Of a stretch of 64,000 bases of DNA, positions 45,939 through 55,496 are shown piece after piece; the stretch's first letter is position 1; every line of letters begins with the position of its first letter. The position numbers were made by a program, and so were the translations under genes. Origin of the DNA: JAGQRJ01 sp041402045 (GTDB lineage Bacteria > Planctomycetota > J058). The stretch lies in assembly GCA_041402045.1 (NCBI GenBank), contig JAWKSZ010000038.1, forward strand, positions 1-64,000. Reading direction: 5' to 3'. The notes beneath the pieces were generated by a model, which was not told the origin of the DNA, made no database searches, and saw nothing but the letters and a program-made list of their open reading frames with translations.

Positions 45939-45941
45939 CCG

Positions 45942-47879
45942 TCAGCGCGGCGGGGCCTCCGGGGCCGGCTCCTCGGCGGGGGCTTCCTCCTGCGCGGGCG
46001 CCCACGAGCGGCGCAGGATCTCCTCGAACTGCTTCAGGACCTCGGGCGGTCCACTGGCGGCGACGCGGATCATCTTCCGATCCAGGTGCAGCATGGCGCG
46101 CACGCGGTTGCCGGTGCGGGAGAGCGAGGCCGGGAGCCCGGCGTATTCGCTGACCCCACCCCAGGCCTGGAGCTCGGCGCCCTGGTCGGCGTAGGCGCTC
46201 ACGCTCGCCTGGAACCCCTCCGCGCGCAGGCCGAGGCTCGAGCCGCTGAAGGTGACCTCCCACTCCTTGGGCACCCCCTCGAGGCGCACGCCGGTGAGCA
46301 CGTTCTCGTGGACCCCGGCCTCGGGGTCCGAGAGCGTGTAGTTCTCGCGCAGGCGCAGGTCGTAGCGTCGGCCGTGCTCCTCGATCGCGGTGGTCACCAG
46401 CCGCATGCGGCCCTGAGCCCGGGCGCTGACGACCCCTGGCCCCTTGCCGGGCACGTCCTGGTAGCCGAAGAACAGGTAGCGCGCGCCGCCGCCGACCTCG
46501 CCGGTGGTGGGGTCCGCGGCGATCCACTGCCCGACCCAGATCTCGGCCCAGGCGTGGGCGCCCCAGATCGAACCCAGACACACGTAGCCCGAGCAGCGCC
46601 GGGCGGGGATCCCCGCCGCGCGGCAGAGCGCGACGAAGAGCACCGCGTGCTCGGAGCAGTCGCCCTCGCGGTCGCGGAGGATCGTGAGCGCCGTGGTCTG
46701 CCCCACGTCGGGGCTGCGCTTGGCCAACGACGAGTAGACGAAGCGCGCGAGCTTGTAGGCCGCGCGCTTGAGGTTCGTCTCGTCGCCGATCACCTGCTTC
46801 GCGGTGGCCACGAGCTCCGGGTGGTCGCAGCACAGGAGCACCGTGGGCTCGAGCTCGCGGGCGAAGCGCTCGCGGTCGACGGGCAGGCTCGCGCACGCCT
46901 CCTCGGGCGCGTCGTACTTGGTCAGCTCGAGGGCGTAGACCTGCCCGGTCTCGGGCTGGCCGCGCACCGAGACGACCTTGCTCCAGGGGGAGTCGGGGAA
47001 CTCGGGCTGCTCGCGCTCGGGGTCCGGCTGCAGGTAGAGCAGGACCTCGGTCTTGTCCGCGGTGAACAGGCGCTCGAGCTGCGGGGTCGCGGGGCTGGTG
47101 ATCGTGTACTCCGCCGCGCGCACCGGCATGTCCTCGGCCTGCTGACGGGTCACGCGCCGGTAGGTCGTGCCGCCCTCGACCCGCAGCTTGACGAAGGCGC
47201 CCTGGTCGTCGAGCCAGAGCGTGGTCTGCGCGCCGCTGGCCGGGTCGCGCTCGAGGACTGGGGTCGCCTGCAGCGGTCCGGCCTCCCCCTCGACGGTCTC
47301 CGGCTCGCCGATCGTCAGCACGTGCTCGCGCGTGCCGCGCGCGGCGACGTCGAGCAGGCGCAGGCTCGCGGTGTCCCCCGCGCGCAGCGAGCCCGCGCGG
47401 AGCAAGGGGCCCACGAAGCTCTCGGCGTCGGTGGACACCGGCTCCGCGAGCTCGACCCGCACGGTCTGCGCCGGCTGGCCGACCACCTGGCTCACGTGGG
47501 TGTAGCCGTGGCCGTCCCAGGTCAGCTCCTCCACGCTCTGGCGCGCGCCCTCCTGGGACACGCTCTTCTGCCACCACAAGGTCCCGTCGTAGCCGCGCTC
47601 GAGCTCGATCTCGACCCGGGTCTCGAACACGGTCTTGTAGCCCGACATGTTGCGGGTCTGCCGGCGCACGACGGTGGTCTGGTCGCGCAGGCTGGGCTGC
47701 CCTTGGAAGGTCGAGGGCGCCCAGGTGACCTTGCTGTAGCCGAGCTTCTGCCCGCCGCGCTGGATCTCGTAGTAGCGCTCGACGACCGAGCCCTCGAGGG
47801 AGGAGACCGGGGCCACGTCCTGCCCGCGGGCGAGGCCGGCGAGCGCGAGGCCGAGGAGGAGAAGCGTCGTGCGCGTCAT
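45942..47879 (-). CDS. Exported transglutaminase-like protein
   Basis: 645 residues from ATG 47879 (MTRTTLLLLGLALAGLARGQ, signal peptide); a longer frame adds only low-complexity leader. Residues ~20-350 are beta-rich, of the kind preceding transglutaminase cores in DUF3857-type proteins. The catalytic triad is clear: Cys in REGDCSEHAVLFVAL near 408, His in WGAHAWAEIWVGQW near 440 and Asp in IAADPTTGEVGGG near 454. The YVCLGSIWGAHAW context fits microbial transglutaminase/protease-like proteins. It acts outside the cytoplasm, probably cutting or crosslinking peptides; substrate unknown. It ends at the palindromic repeat and a minisatellite. Confidence 0.87.
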   Translation of the reverse strand: MTRTTLLLLGLALAGLARGQDVAPVSSLEGSVVERYYEIQRGGQKLGYSKVTWAPSTFQGQPSLRDQTTVVRRQTRNMSGYKTVFETRVEIELERGYDGTLWWQKSVSQEGARQSVEELTWDGHGYTHVSQVVGQPAQTVRVELAEPVSTDAESFVGPLLRAGSLRAGDTASLRLLDVAARGTREHVLTIGEPETVEGEAGPLQATPVLERDPASGAQTTLWLDDQGAFVKLRVEGGTTYRRVTRQQAEDMPVRAAEYTITSPATPQLERLFTADKTEVLLYLQPDPEREQPEFPDSPWSKVVSVRGQPETGQVYALELTKYDAPEEACASLPVDRERFARELEPTVLLCCDHPELVATAKQVIGDETNLKRAAYKLARFVYSSLAKRSPDVGQTTALTILRDREGDCSEHAVLFVALCRAAGIPARRCSGYVCLGSIWGAHAWAEIWVGQWIAADPTTGEVGGGARYLFFGYQDVPGKGPGVVSARAQGRMRLVTTAIEEHGRRYDLRLRENYTLSDPEAGVHENVLTGVRLEGVPKEWEVTFSGSSLGLRAEGFQASVSAYADQGAELQAWGGVSEYAGLPASLSRTGNRVRAMLHLDRKMIRVAASGPPEVLKQFEEILRRSWAPAQEEAPAEEPAPEAPPR

Positions 47880-47977
47880 GGCGCCCCCTGTTCCGTGTGC
47901 TCCGAGGGTAGCCGACCGGTGCGTCGGCGTCCGGGCTGACCGCCCCGAGAGGCTATGGCAGAGCGTGCTGGGGCGTC

Positions 47978-48210
47978 GGTTCAACGCAGAGGCGCAGAGG
48001 CGCTGAGGAACGCAGAGCCCCGTAGGGTTGCCCGCTTTCGCGGGTACGGGAGAGGAGAGGGTTCGGCGTGCAGGGCCGCACCCTCAGGAGCGAAGCCTTG
48101 CTTCCTCGTCACCCGCAGACCAGCCTCCGCACGGGCGGAGCGTTGGACTCGGCCCGCTCGCGGGCGCTGGCTCTGCGTTCCTCAGCGCCTCTGCGCCTCT
48201 GCGTTGAACC
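47978..48210. repeat. 233-bp element bounded by a perfect 40-bp inverted repeat
   Basis: The 40-bp arms at 47978-48017 and 48171-48210 are exact reverse complements. Each consists of tandem gaggcgca units (ggttcaacgcagaggcgcag and onward). The 153-bp centre holds a smaller hairpin (cctccgcacgggcggag) and no plausible gene. It fills most of the 380-bp gap between the transglutaminase and the MNIO partner gene. The arrangement resembles a non-autonomous palindromic element; I see no clear target duplication. Confidence 0.88.
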
Positions 48211-48259
48211 GGCCTGCAAGAGCGCTCCCTTCGCCGCGAATGCACCCAACGTCCCGCGC

Positions 48260-49018
48260 TCACACCTCGGGGAGCCGCCCGGACACGCTGCGCTGCACGA
48301 AGCCGAGCTCGAACAGGACCGCGCGCAGCTCGGGGCCGTCCTCGCCGAAGGCCTCGTCGATCACCGCGTCGCTCGCGCCGCCGGCGTAGAGCTCGAGGGC
48401 GTCGGCGGCCTCGTAGCTCAGCCCGACCTCGAGGGCGCCCTCGTCGTCGTAGCCGAAGGCCAGGGGCGGGCAGCCCTCGCGCGGGGTCTCGCCCTCGCGC
48501 AGGGCGATCACGTCCACCGCGAACTGCCCGATCGCCAGGGGCAGCGCCAGGCGCCCGCCCTCGAACCAGCGCACGCGCTCGGCGAACAGCCGGGCCTCGG
48601 CCTCGGCGTCGAGGGGCAAGCCCTGGGCGCGGTGCGGGAGCCCGACCTCGAGCAGGTACTCGTAGGTCAGGAGGTCCTCCAGCCACTCCGGGGCCTCGAG
48701 GGTGCCCTTGGCGCGCAGGTCGAGCAGGCCCTTGATCAGGACCCCGGCGGTCTCGTCCTCGCCCACGGCGCGCTCGAAGCCGTCGTCGGCGATCAGGGCC
48801 TCGGCCAGGGCGCCCGGGTCCGCGACCTGGGCGAAGGTCGCGCCGAAGCGCGGCTGCCACCAGCGCCCGAGCACGTGGCGCGCGAAGCTGCGGGAGACCG
48901 CGCGCAGCCGCGCCGGGTCCAGGTCGCGCAGGGTGGGGTGCGCCGCGGCCTCGCGCTCGAGGTCCTGGGGCCGGCGGCGCACGCGCTCGAGGGCCAGCAT
49001 GTCGTCGCGCAGGCTCAC
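48260..49018 (-). CDS. Partner protein of the DUF692 gene (HvfC-like position)
   Basis: 252 residues from GTG 49018, overlapping the DUF692 stop by GTGA. The sequence is helical at the start (LRDDMLALERVRRRPQDLER, LRAVSRSFARHVLGRWWQPR) and beta-rich after ~150. ETAGVLIKGLLDLRAKGTLE, EWLEDLLTYEYLLEVGLPHR and ARLFAERVRWFEGGRLALPL are not a family I can name with certainty. In known MNIO loci the gene immediately after DUF692 often encodes DUF2063/HvfC, a peptide-recognition partner; this gene occupies that place. Sequence similarity to DUF2063 is weak, so that identity is tentative. Confidence 0.6.
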   Translation of the reverse strand: MSLRDDMLALERVRRRPQDLEREAAAHPTLRDLDPARLRAVSRSFARHVLGRWWQPRFGATFAQVADPGALAEALIADDGFERAVGEDETAGVLIKGLLDLRAKGTLEAPEWLEDLLTYEYLLEVGLPHRAQGLPLDAEAEARLFAERVRWFEGGRLALPLAIGQFAVDVIALREGETPREGCPPLAFGYDDEGALEVGLSYEAADALELYAGGASDAVIDEAFGEDGPELRAVLFELGFVQRSVSGRLPEV

Positions 49019-49863
49019 GAGGCGCTCCGGGCGTCGAGCAGCCCCTGGACCGCAGCCCGGGTGTGGGCCACCTGGCGCGCGGTGCGCTCGAGGTCGGCGT
49101 CCTCGACCTCGATCGTGATCGCGCGCAGCTCGGGGCAGCGCGGGGCGACCTCGGCCAGCATCTCGAGCAAGACCTCCGGGATCTCCGCCGCGCCGTGGGC
49201 GTCGTGGTAGAGCGGGACGCCGGAGCTCGCGTCGATCTGCGCGCCCGCGACGTGCAGCTCCCACACCCGCTCCAGGGGGAACCCGTCGAGGCCGGTCAGC
49301 GGCTCGTGGCCGCGGCAGAGCTGGAACGAGTAGAGGTGGCCGAGGTCGAGCACGCAGGGGATCTGGGCCGCGTCGGTGACCCAGGCCAGGGCGTCGAGCA
49401 CGTGCCAGGGCCCGACCGGGAGCTGATACGGCGGGTTCTCGGCGAGCACCCGCCCGGGGAGCGCCTCGTCCAGGCGGCGCATGTTGTCGGCGGCCGCGCG
49501 CGCGGCCTCCTCGTTCAGGAGCATGGGCTGGAAGAAGTCGAGGTAGCGCTCGCCGAGCCGGCGGGTGGCGAGCTCCGACACGCACCACGGCGCGCCGACC
49601 GCGCGCATGTTCGCCACGCAGGTCGCGAGCAGCTCCGGGTCCGGCGGCGCCGGGTAGGCGGGGTCCAGCGCGTCGTCGTGGTAGAGCAGCGGGAGGTCCC
49701 CCGCCGCGGCGCGCACGGCCTCGGCCCCGGCGAGGTCGCCGCGGGTGTAGACCTCGAAGAAGTCGCAGGGGATCCCGCTCTCGAGGACGGCCCGCCAGTC
49801 GGGGGGGCTGTGCACGTCGACGCCGAGGCCGACGCCGACGAAGCGGTCGAAGGGGTCTGTCAC
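49015..49863 (-). CDS. DUF692 family protein (MNIO-type multinuclear iron enzyme)
   Basis: 282 residues from GTG 49863, coupled by GTGA to the DUF4388 gene before it and to the partner gene after it. TIM-barrel signatures of DUF692: GVGLGVDVHSPPDWRAVL, PLLYHDDALDP, GRVLAENPPYQLPVG, IPCVLDLGHLYSFQL, WELHVAGAQ and LYHDAHGAAEIP. The metal ligands expected from family structures (His, Glu, Asp, His) fall in these segments. MNIO enzymes modify cysteine-containing peptides in RiPP-like pathways. No short Cys-rich precursor gene is visible beside it, so substrate is unknown. Linkage to a DUF4388 protein is unusual. Confidence 0.8.
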   Translation of the reverse strand: MTDPFDRFVGVGLGVDVHSPPDWRAVLESGIPCDFFEVYTRGDLAGAEAVRAAAGDLPLLYHDDALDPAYPAPPDPELLATCVANMRAVGAPWCVSELATRRLGERYLDFFQPMLLNEEAARAAADNMRRLDEALPGRVLAENPPYQLPVGPWHVLDALAWVTDAAQIPCVLDLGHLYSFQLCRGHEPLTGLDGFPLERVWELHVAGAQIDASSGVPLYHDAHGAAEIPEVLLEMLAEVAPRCPELRAITIEVEDADLERTARQVAHTRAAVQGLLDARSAS

Positions 49864-52588
49864 AGGTCGCTGTCCTCCAGGAACACGTCGGCCTCCGCCA
49901 TGGAGTCGCCGAGCCCGCCGAGCTCGATCTCGCCCTCGGTGCCCTCGAGCTCGGCGCGCCGGCGACGCCCCGAGTGCAGCAAGGGCACGCGCCCGCTGGC
50001 CAGGGCCTGAGCCCCGGGCACGCGCTGGGCCGTCGACTTGACGCCGGCGAGCACGAGGTCGCCGCGGCCGAGCATGTCCCGCGCCTGGCGGTAGAGGCGC
50101 AGGCGGTTCTCCTGGCTCTCGTGCACGACCTCGCGCAGCGAGCGGTGCCCGTCGAAGAGCTTGGCGGTCTCGCCCATGCCGCCGTGCATGGCGTGGCCCA
50201 GGGCCTGGCGGTTGCGGAAGCGCAGGACCGCCGTGCCGCCGCGCAGGATCCCGCGCATTTCGTCCCACTCCGCCATGACCGCCATGCCCTGGATCAGGAG
50301 CCCCTGCAGGCGCAGCGCGAGCTTGGTCGAGCGCTCGGAGTCCTCGCGGATCTCCTTGGGGAGCACGTTGTGGCGGAAGGTGAAGTGCGCCTCTTCCCAC
50401 AGGAAGGTCGCGAACACGTCCTCCTTGATCCGCGCCAGCTCGAGCTCGCCGACCTCGCTCTCGTCGACGGAGCCGGTGCGGTTGAGGATCGCGTTCAGGT
50501 TCAGCCCGGTCTGGGTGCGGTCCTCCTCGAGCAGGTCCAGGACCTCCTGCGCCGCCTCCTCCTCCTCGAGCTTGAGCACGTAGAGCGCGCCCTTGTCCAG
50601 GTAGTAGGACTTCTCCTCGACGCCGTCGGAGAGCTTGAGCGTGCCCGAGCGCATGCCCTGGTTCAGGAGCTGGAGGATCTCGGGGAGCTTGAAGCTCTTG
50701 AGCTCGCCCTCGAAGGTCTGGCGCGCCAGGGCCTGCTCGCCCTGGGTCTCGACCAGGCGCTCGCTGAGCTCGCGCAGGCGCTGCTGGTAGAGCTTGGGGG
50801 CGTAGCCGCAGGCGATCGCGCTCTTGCAGAAGGTCACGGCCTCGTCGAAGTGGCCGGCCTGGCAGGCGCGCTCGAGGGCCTCGTAGTGCTCGCGGTCGCT
50901 GAGCCGGGTCACGCGCTTCTGGGCCACGCTCTCGTAGACGAAGCGCACGAGCTCGAGGGCGCGACCCGGGCCAGGCGGATCAGGTCGCCCACGGTCCGCC
51001 GCCCGTCGAACAGGTCGTGGGCGCGCTTGGGCGAGCCCTTGGGCCGCTGGTGGGTGACCTTGAGCACCACGTCCGGCGAGGGGATCGTCTGCAGCAGCAC
51101 CTTCCAGCGCAGGAGGTCGCGGCGCAGGGAGCCGCGCAGCTCGGCGTCCAGCGGGATCTCGCACACCAGGCCGTGCTTGACCTCCTCCGGGGCCGGCGGG
51201 GTCAAGACCCCGCCCTGGACCTCGACGAAGGGCTCCTCCCAGCCGAACACGCCGAACATGCCGGAGACGGCCTTGTCCTTGATCGCGCGCACCCACTGGT
51301 GGCGCGAGACGAAGCCGCCCTCGAGCAGGGTCCGGTCGAGGCCCTGCCGCAGCTTCTGGGCGCGGGCCTTGGCCGCCTCGACCCCGGCGTCGTCGATCGC
51401 GCGGCGCCGGCGCAGGTAGCGCAGGGTGCTGTGGGTCCGGCGCGGGCCCTGGAGGTGCAGGCGCAGGTAGTTGGGCGTGAAGTAGACCTCGACCACGCAC
51501 TCGCCCTCCCGGGCGAGGTAGCGAAACGGCGAGCCGCGGCGCAGGAGCCGCGAGAGGATCTGGATCGCGCGCTCGCTGCTGGTGCGGGTGCGGAAGCGCT
51601 GGGTGCCGACGTGCTCCTTGCGCAGGAGGATCTTGTCCAGGCGCGAGGCGGTGGTCCTGAGGTGCGTGGCCTCGTTGGCCCACTCGTAGAGCTTGAAGGC
51701 CATGCCCTGGCGCCCGAGGCGCAGGTAGCCCACCACGCGCTCCTCGATCTCCTCGGCGGAGAGCGGCTGGATCCGGCCCTCCTGGCGCAGCTTGGCCAGG
51801 ATCCCCATGGACTGGAACGCGGAGATCCCCGAGCCGGCGACGATCTCGTCCACGGTGCGCGTGCCGTCGACGGGGTTCTGCTCGTAGAGCGAGCCCGCGC
51901 GGCGCCAGGGCTCGAGCAGCGCGTCCTCGTCGCGGGACAGCGCGCCCTCGTCGGAGTGCACCTGCCCGCGCTCGTCGACCTGCCACGCCCGGTTCGAGCG
52001 GCTCAGCGGGCGGAAGATCGCGCGGGGCGAGGGCACCTGGCGCCGAATCTGGCGCCACTCGTCCTGGCGGCGCGACGCCTCCATGAGGATCGAGCGCGTG
52101 TCGAAGCCCAGGGCCAGGACCTCGCCCTGGGGGTTCAGGAACCCGACCGGGAGCATGTCGGCCTTGAACTCGAAGAAGCAGTTCTCCTCGAACAGCAGGT
52201 CGCAGATCTGCTCCTGGAACTGGCCCTGGATCACGAGGTCGATGTCCGCGCGGGTCACGAGCCCGACCCGCACCAGGAGGTCGCCGATCCGCTCGCGGTG
52301 ACCCTCTTCGCGCTGGACCTGGAGCGCCTGCACGAGCTGGCGGCCGGTGATCCGGCCCGCGCGCACGAGCAGCGCGCCCAGCCGCGCCGCGCCGCGGCCT
52401 CCGTGCCGGGGGAGGAACACCTGGTTCCCGTAGAAGTGCAGCCAGGTGTGGCCCGACGCGGTCTGGACCTTGAGCGTGCCGGCGTGGCCGTTCTGTTCGA
52501 TCAGGGTCAGCAGCTCAACCAAGCTGATCGTGCTCGCGCTGCCGCGGAGCGAGACCCGACTCTTCGGTGGCTCGAGTACCTCCGACAC
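49860..52588 (-). CDS. DUF4388 (PATAN-like) regulatory protein (one frame break)
   Basis: About 909 residues once one G is restored in a run at 50965-50967, which joins the 602-residue front (ending DGRRTVGDLIRLA) to ALELVRFVYESVAQKRVTRL. I start at GTG 52588 (SEVLEPPKSRVSLRGSAS), with GGAGG upstream; ATG 52645 is an alternative. An N-terminal DUF4388 domain (ISLVELLTLIEQNGHAGTLK, WLHFYGNQVFLPRHGG) and helical repeats (LGALLVRAGRITGRQLVQAL) are followed by winged-helix-like TVDEIVAGSGISAFQSMGIL. A second DUF4388 domain (FEGELKSFKLPEILQLLNQG, KSYYLDKGALYVLKLEEEEA) lies near the end. Such proteins regulate pilus-based motility and gliding in other groups; here that role is inferred. Confidence 0.82.
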
Positions 52589-52746
52589 GCCTCGATCGCC
52601 CTCCGAGTGGCTTGCGGGCCTGAACTTAGGACTCCGTTCTAGCATGCTGGCCGGTCGGGCCGGGGGCGCAACCCGCGGTGAATTCTTCACGCCTACCGTC
52701 CGGGCCGCGGGTGGCACGGGGCTGGCTCGCCGACTACCTTCGGGCC

Positions 52747-54996
52747 GTGAACGACCAGCACGAGTTGGCGGGGATCCTCAAGCGTCTGTTCCCCAGCTTC
52801 CGAGACATGCCGCTCGAGGCGGCGGCCCAACGCGCGGAGGGCCTGGGCCTGTTCGCGGCCAAGACCTGGAGCGTCGGCCCCGAGGGCCTCGCCGCGCGCG
52901 GGATCGAGGTCCCCGCGGCGGTGCACGCCCCGTTGGCCCAGGTGGCCCCGCGGGTGGTCCAGGCCCAGACCGGCGGCGCGACGTTCCTCCAGCACGTGCG
53001 CAAGGGGTTGGGCGACGACGCCGCCTTCGGCCGGCTGCTCGTGGCCTACGCCGGGGTGTGGGCGGAGTCGCTGCGCAAGGCCAGCGACGTCGGCGCGGTG
53101 CAGCCCCCACCCGCGCGGCCGGAGCCCGCCCCCGCGCCCACTCCCGCCCCCGCCGCGGCGCCCGCGCCCGCGCCCGCGCCGGCGGAGGGGCAGAGCGCGC
53201 TCGACTTCGCGCTCTCCGGCGACCTGGACTTCGCCGACGAGCCCGCCCGCGCGGCGCCGCCGCGTCCGGCGCCGGCGCCGGCGCCGGTGCGCAGCGCGGG
53301 CGACCTCGACCTGTCCCCGCCGGCGGAGCGTCCCGCGGGGGGCGGGCTGGACCTGGACCTCTCGGCGCCGCCCGAGGACGACCCCCGGGCCCGGCTGCGG
53401 GCGGAGGGGTTGGAGCTGACCCAGGTCGAGGACTCGGCGCCCAAGCGCACGGTCCAGGAGCTCATGATCGACCAGACCCGCGACGCGCGCGCGGGTCAGG
53501 CCGAGGACGAACTGGCGCCCCGCGACCCGGCGGACCGCGCGCTGTGGTACTTCGAGCGCTACGGCGCCCAGGAGGACCTGACCGAGGCAGTGCAGGCCTA
53601 CGGCAAGCAGCTGGCGGAGGCGCCTCACGCCGTCGCCGCGGCGGCGGCCGAGGCCGGGCTGGCCCGCGCGGCGCTGGTCGCGGGCAACGCCGCCGAGGCC
53701 GAGCGCCGCGCCAAGTCCGCGCAGGCCCGCGACCCGAGCAACCCCTACGCGACCCAGGTCCTGCTGCGGCTGGCCCGGGGCGAGGCCCAGCTCGCGCCGT
53801 TTCGTCTGGCCCTGGCGCGCATGCGCGGGGTCATGCAGGACCGCGCCTTCGCCGAGGCCACGAGCATGGCCCACGCGCTGGCGAAGCAGGTCCCGACCGA
53901 GCCGCACCCCTGGCTGGTGCTGGCCATGCTCGGGCGCTTCAGCTCCGACGAGCGCCTGTTCCTGACCAGCCTGGCCAAGGCCTGGCAGCTCTGGCCGGGC
54001 GACGCGCTCAAGCACGAGCCCCTGGGCGGCGAGCTCGACGTGGACGTGGGGGAGGTGCTCACCGACTACGGCCTCGCGCCCGAGAAGCAGAACGACCCGG
54101 AGGAGATGCGCAAGACCTACGAGGACGTGGACTCCAAGGAGAACCTCGTCGGCGGCGCGCTGCGCATGGCCGTGGGCATGGCGCACCTCGCGCTGTTCAA
54201 CTCCCAGGCCAAGACCCAGGACGTCGAGCGCCGGCTGACCATGGTCGCGGCCCAGGGCCTGGTGGGCCTGCAGTACTACGACGCGGCCCTGCCCTACTTC
54301 GGCAAGGCCGGGTGCCTGGGGCCGACCCCCGAGCAGTCCAAGCGGATCGCCGACGAACGGATCCGCGCCGGCGCCCTGCGCCGCGCCTTCGACCGCCCGG
54401 GGATCAAGGCCCAGCTCAAGGACTACCGCTGCCCGAGCGTGCCCTTGATCCGCGCGCAGCTCGAGGAGGAGCTCAAGTGGGCGCGGGAGGAGCTCCAGCG
54501 CCGCGAGGACGAGCTCTGCACTTTGGGGCCCAAGCTCCACGAGCAGCTCCAGCGCGACCCGGCCATGCGCGACGACGTCGCCGCCGGCGCCGACACCTGC
54601 CGGATCAAGGACCCCTACCAGGTCACCGTCGAGGCCGCCGAGAAGATCAAGGAGCTGGAGCAGCAGCTCGAGGAGCTCGGCTCGGCCGAGGCCCCCAAGG
54701 CCGGCGGGCTCTTCGGCAAGATCAAGGCCGTCGCCGCCTCCGCCGCGAGCCAGGTCGGCGAGGCCAAGCTCAAGAAGCAGATCGCCTCGGCGAAGCAGGC
54801 CCTGATCCGCAGCAAGCGCGACCTGGCCAAGGCGATCGCCTGCGACATGAGCGACCACACCTTCAAGAGCCCGGTGCTCGTCGGCTTCGCGCGCCGGGGC
54901 GAGGTGTTCGAGGCCTTCAGCGACGCCCTCTCCGCCGAGATCGCGAGCCTCACCGAGCGCCTGCAGCGCGTCGACCAGATCGGCAAGCGCGGGTGA
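52747..54996 (+). CDS. TPR-like protein with Ala/Pro linker and coiled-coil tail
   Basis: 749 residues from GTG 52747 (NDQHELAGILKRLFPSFRDM); GTG 52678 would add 23. Residues 1-115 are a helical cap. A Pro/Ala linker (~120-170) and acidic LDL repeats (ALDFALSGDLDFADEP, DLDLSPP, LDLDLSAPP) lead into TPR-type helices: LWYFERYGAQEDLTEAVQAY, AEAERRAKSAQARDPSNPYA, LGLQ-like GLVGLQYYDAALPYFGKAGC. The C-terminus (~590-749) is a long coiled coil (RAQLEEELKWAREELQRRED). No membrane segment is seen. The linker suggests a scaffold between soluble partners. No known family fits. It is divergent from the DUF4388 gene. Confidence 0.78.
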   Translation: MNDQHELAGILKRLFPSFRDMPLEAAAQRAEGLGLFAAKTWSVGPEGLAARGIEVPAAVHAPLAQVAPRVVQAQTGGATFLQHVRKGLGDDAAFGRLLVAYAGVWAESLRKASDVGAVQPPPARPEPAPAPTPAPAAAPAPAPAPAEGQSALDFALSGDLDFADEPARAAPPRPAPAPAPVRSAGDLDLSPPAERPAGGGLDLDLSAPPEDDPRARLRAEGLELTQVEDSAPKRTVQELMIDQTRDARAGQAEDELAPRDPADRALWYFERYGAQEDLTEAVQAYGKQLAEAPHAVAAAAAEAGLARAALVAGNAAEAERRAKSAQARDPSNPYATQVLLRLARGEAQLAPFRLALARMRGVMQDRAFAEATSMAHALAKQVPTEPHPWLVLAMLGRFSSDERLFLTSLAKAWQLWPGDALKHEPLGGELDVDVGEVLTDYGLAPEKQNDPEEMRKTYEDVDSKENLVGGALRMAVGMAHLALFNSQAKTQDVERRLTMVAAQGLVGLQYYDAALPYFGKAGCLGPTPEQSKRIADERIRAGALRRAFDRPGIKAQLKDYRCPSVPLIRAQLEEELKWAREELQRREDELCTLGPKLHEQLQRDPAMRDDVAAGADTCRIKDPYQVTVEAAEKIKELEQQLEELGSAEAPKAGGLFGKIKAVAASAASQVGEAKLKKQIASAKQALIRSKRDLAKAIACDMSDHTFKSPVLVGFARRGEVFEAFSDALSAEIASLTERLQRVDQIGKRG

Positions 54997-55049
54997 GCCC
55001 TCGGGAATCAGGCTTGACGACCCGAGTCCGTCGTGGTCCAGTCGCGTGC

Positions 55050-55409
55050 GTGAAGGTCGCTCGCCCGATCCCTGCGCTGTTGCTCTTGCTCGCGTTCTGC
55101 TGCGCGCAGCTCGTGCACGCGCTGCACCCGCTCGCGCACGCGCGCGACGCGGGGGCCTGCCGAGGCGAAGCGCTGCAGGCCGTGGACCCCGGACCCGCCG
55201 TGGCGCGGGTCGACGCCGATCACGACGCCGACCACGCCCTGGAGTGCGCCCTGTGCGCGACGGGGCTGCCCCTCGCGAGTCCGCTCGACCCCTCTCCCGA
55301 GGGGTCGATCGAGGCCGCCGGGGCGCCCGCGACCGCGGCCGTCGTCACGGCTCCGGCCCGCGGTCCGCCCGCCTCCTTCCGTTCCCGAGCTCCGCCCGTC
55401 CGCGCCTAG
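55050..55409 (+). CDS. Small exported His/Cys protein (DUF2946-like)
   Basis: 119 residues from GTG 55050. A hydrophobic start VARPIPALLLLLAFCCAQLV serves as signal or anchor. HALHPLAHARDAGAC and then DADHDADHALECALCATGLP give a His-rich spacer and a CxxC pair. This layout, N-terminal membrane segment followed by H-x-x-C...C-x-x-C, resembles the DUF2946 family, proposed to bind metals. The C-terminus is low-complexity Ala/Pro. A longer frame through the previous gene is a shadow. A hairpin at 55418 follows the stop. Confidence 0.55.
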   Translation: MKVARPIPALLLLLAFCCAQLVHALHPLAHARDAGACRGEALQAVDPGPAVARVDADHDADHALECALCATGLPLASPLDPSPEGSIEAAGAPATAAVVTAPARGPPASFRSRAPPVRA

Positions 55410-55417
55410 GCCGATCA

Positions 55418-55434
55418 CCCCCTCGTCGAGGGGG
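55418..55434. terminator. Short GC hairpin after the small exported protein
   Basis: ccccctc, 3-nt loop, gaggggg (55418-55434), a perfect 7-bp stem placed 8 bases after the stop at 55409. No T-tract follows. It separates the small gene from the sigma factor gene. Confidence 0.5.
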
Positions 55435-55496
55435 CGGCCCTACGTGTGCGTACGGACCGGCTGCGTTCGCAGCCCTCGTGGGACGGAACTCCCTGC

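Noticed and set aside
45582..47939. Long plus-strand frame through the minisatellite and transglutaminase
   Set aside because: It reads a 43-bp repeat in changing frames and then the antisense of the transglutaminase.
49015..49863. Complete RiPP cluster around DUF692
   Set aside because: No short cysteine-rich precursor ORF was found near the gene in this window.
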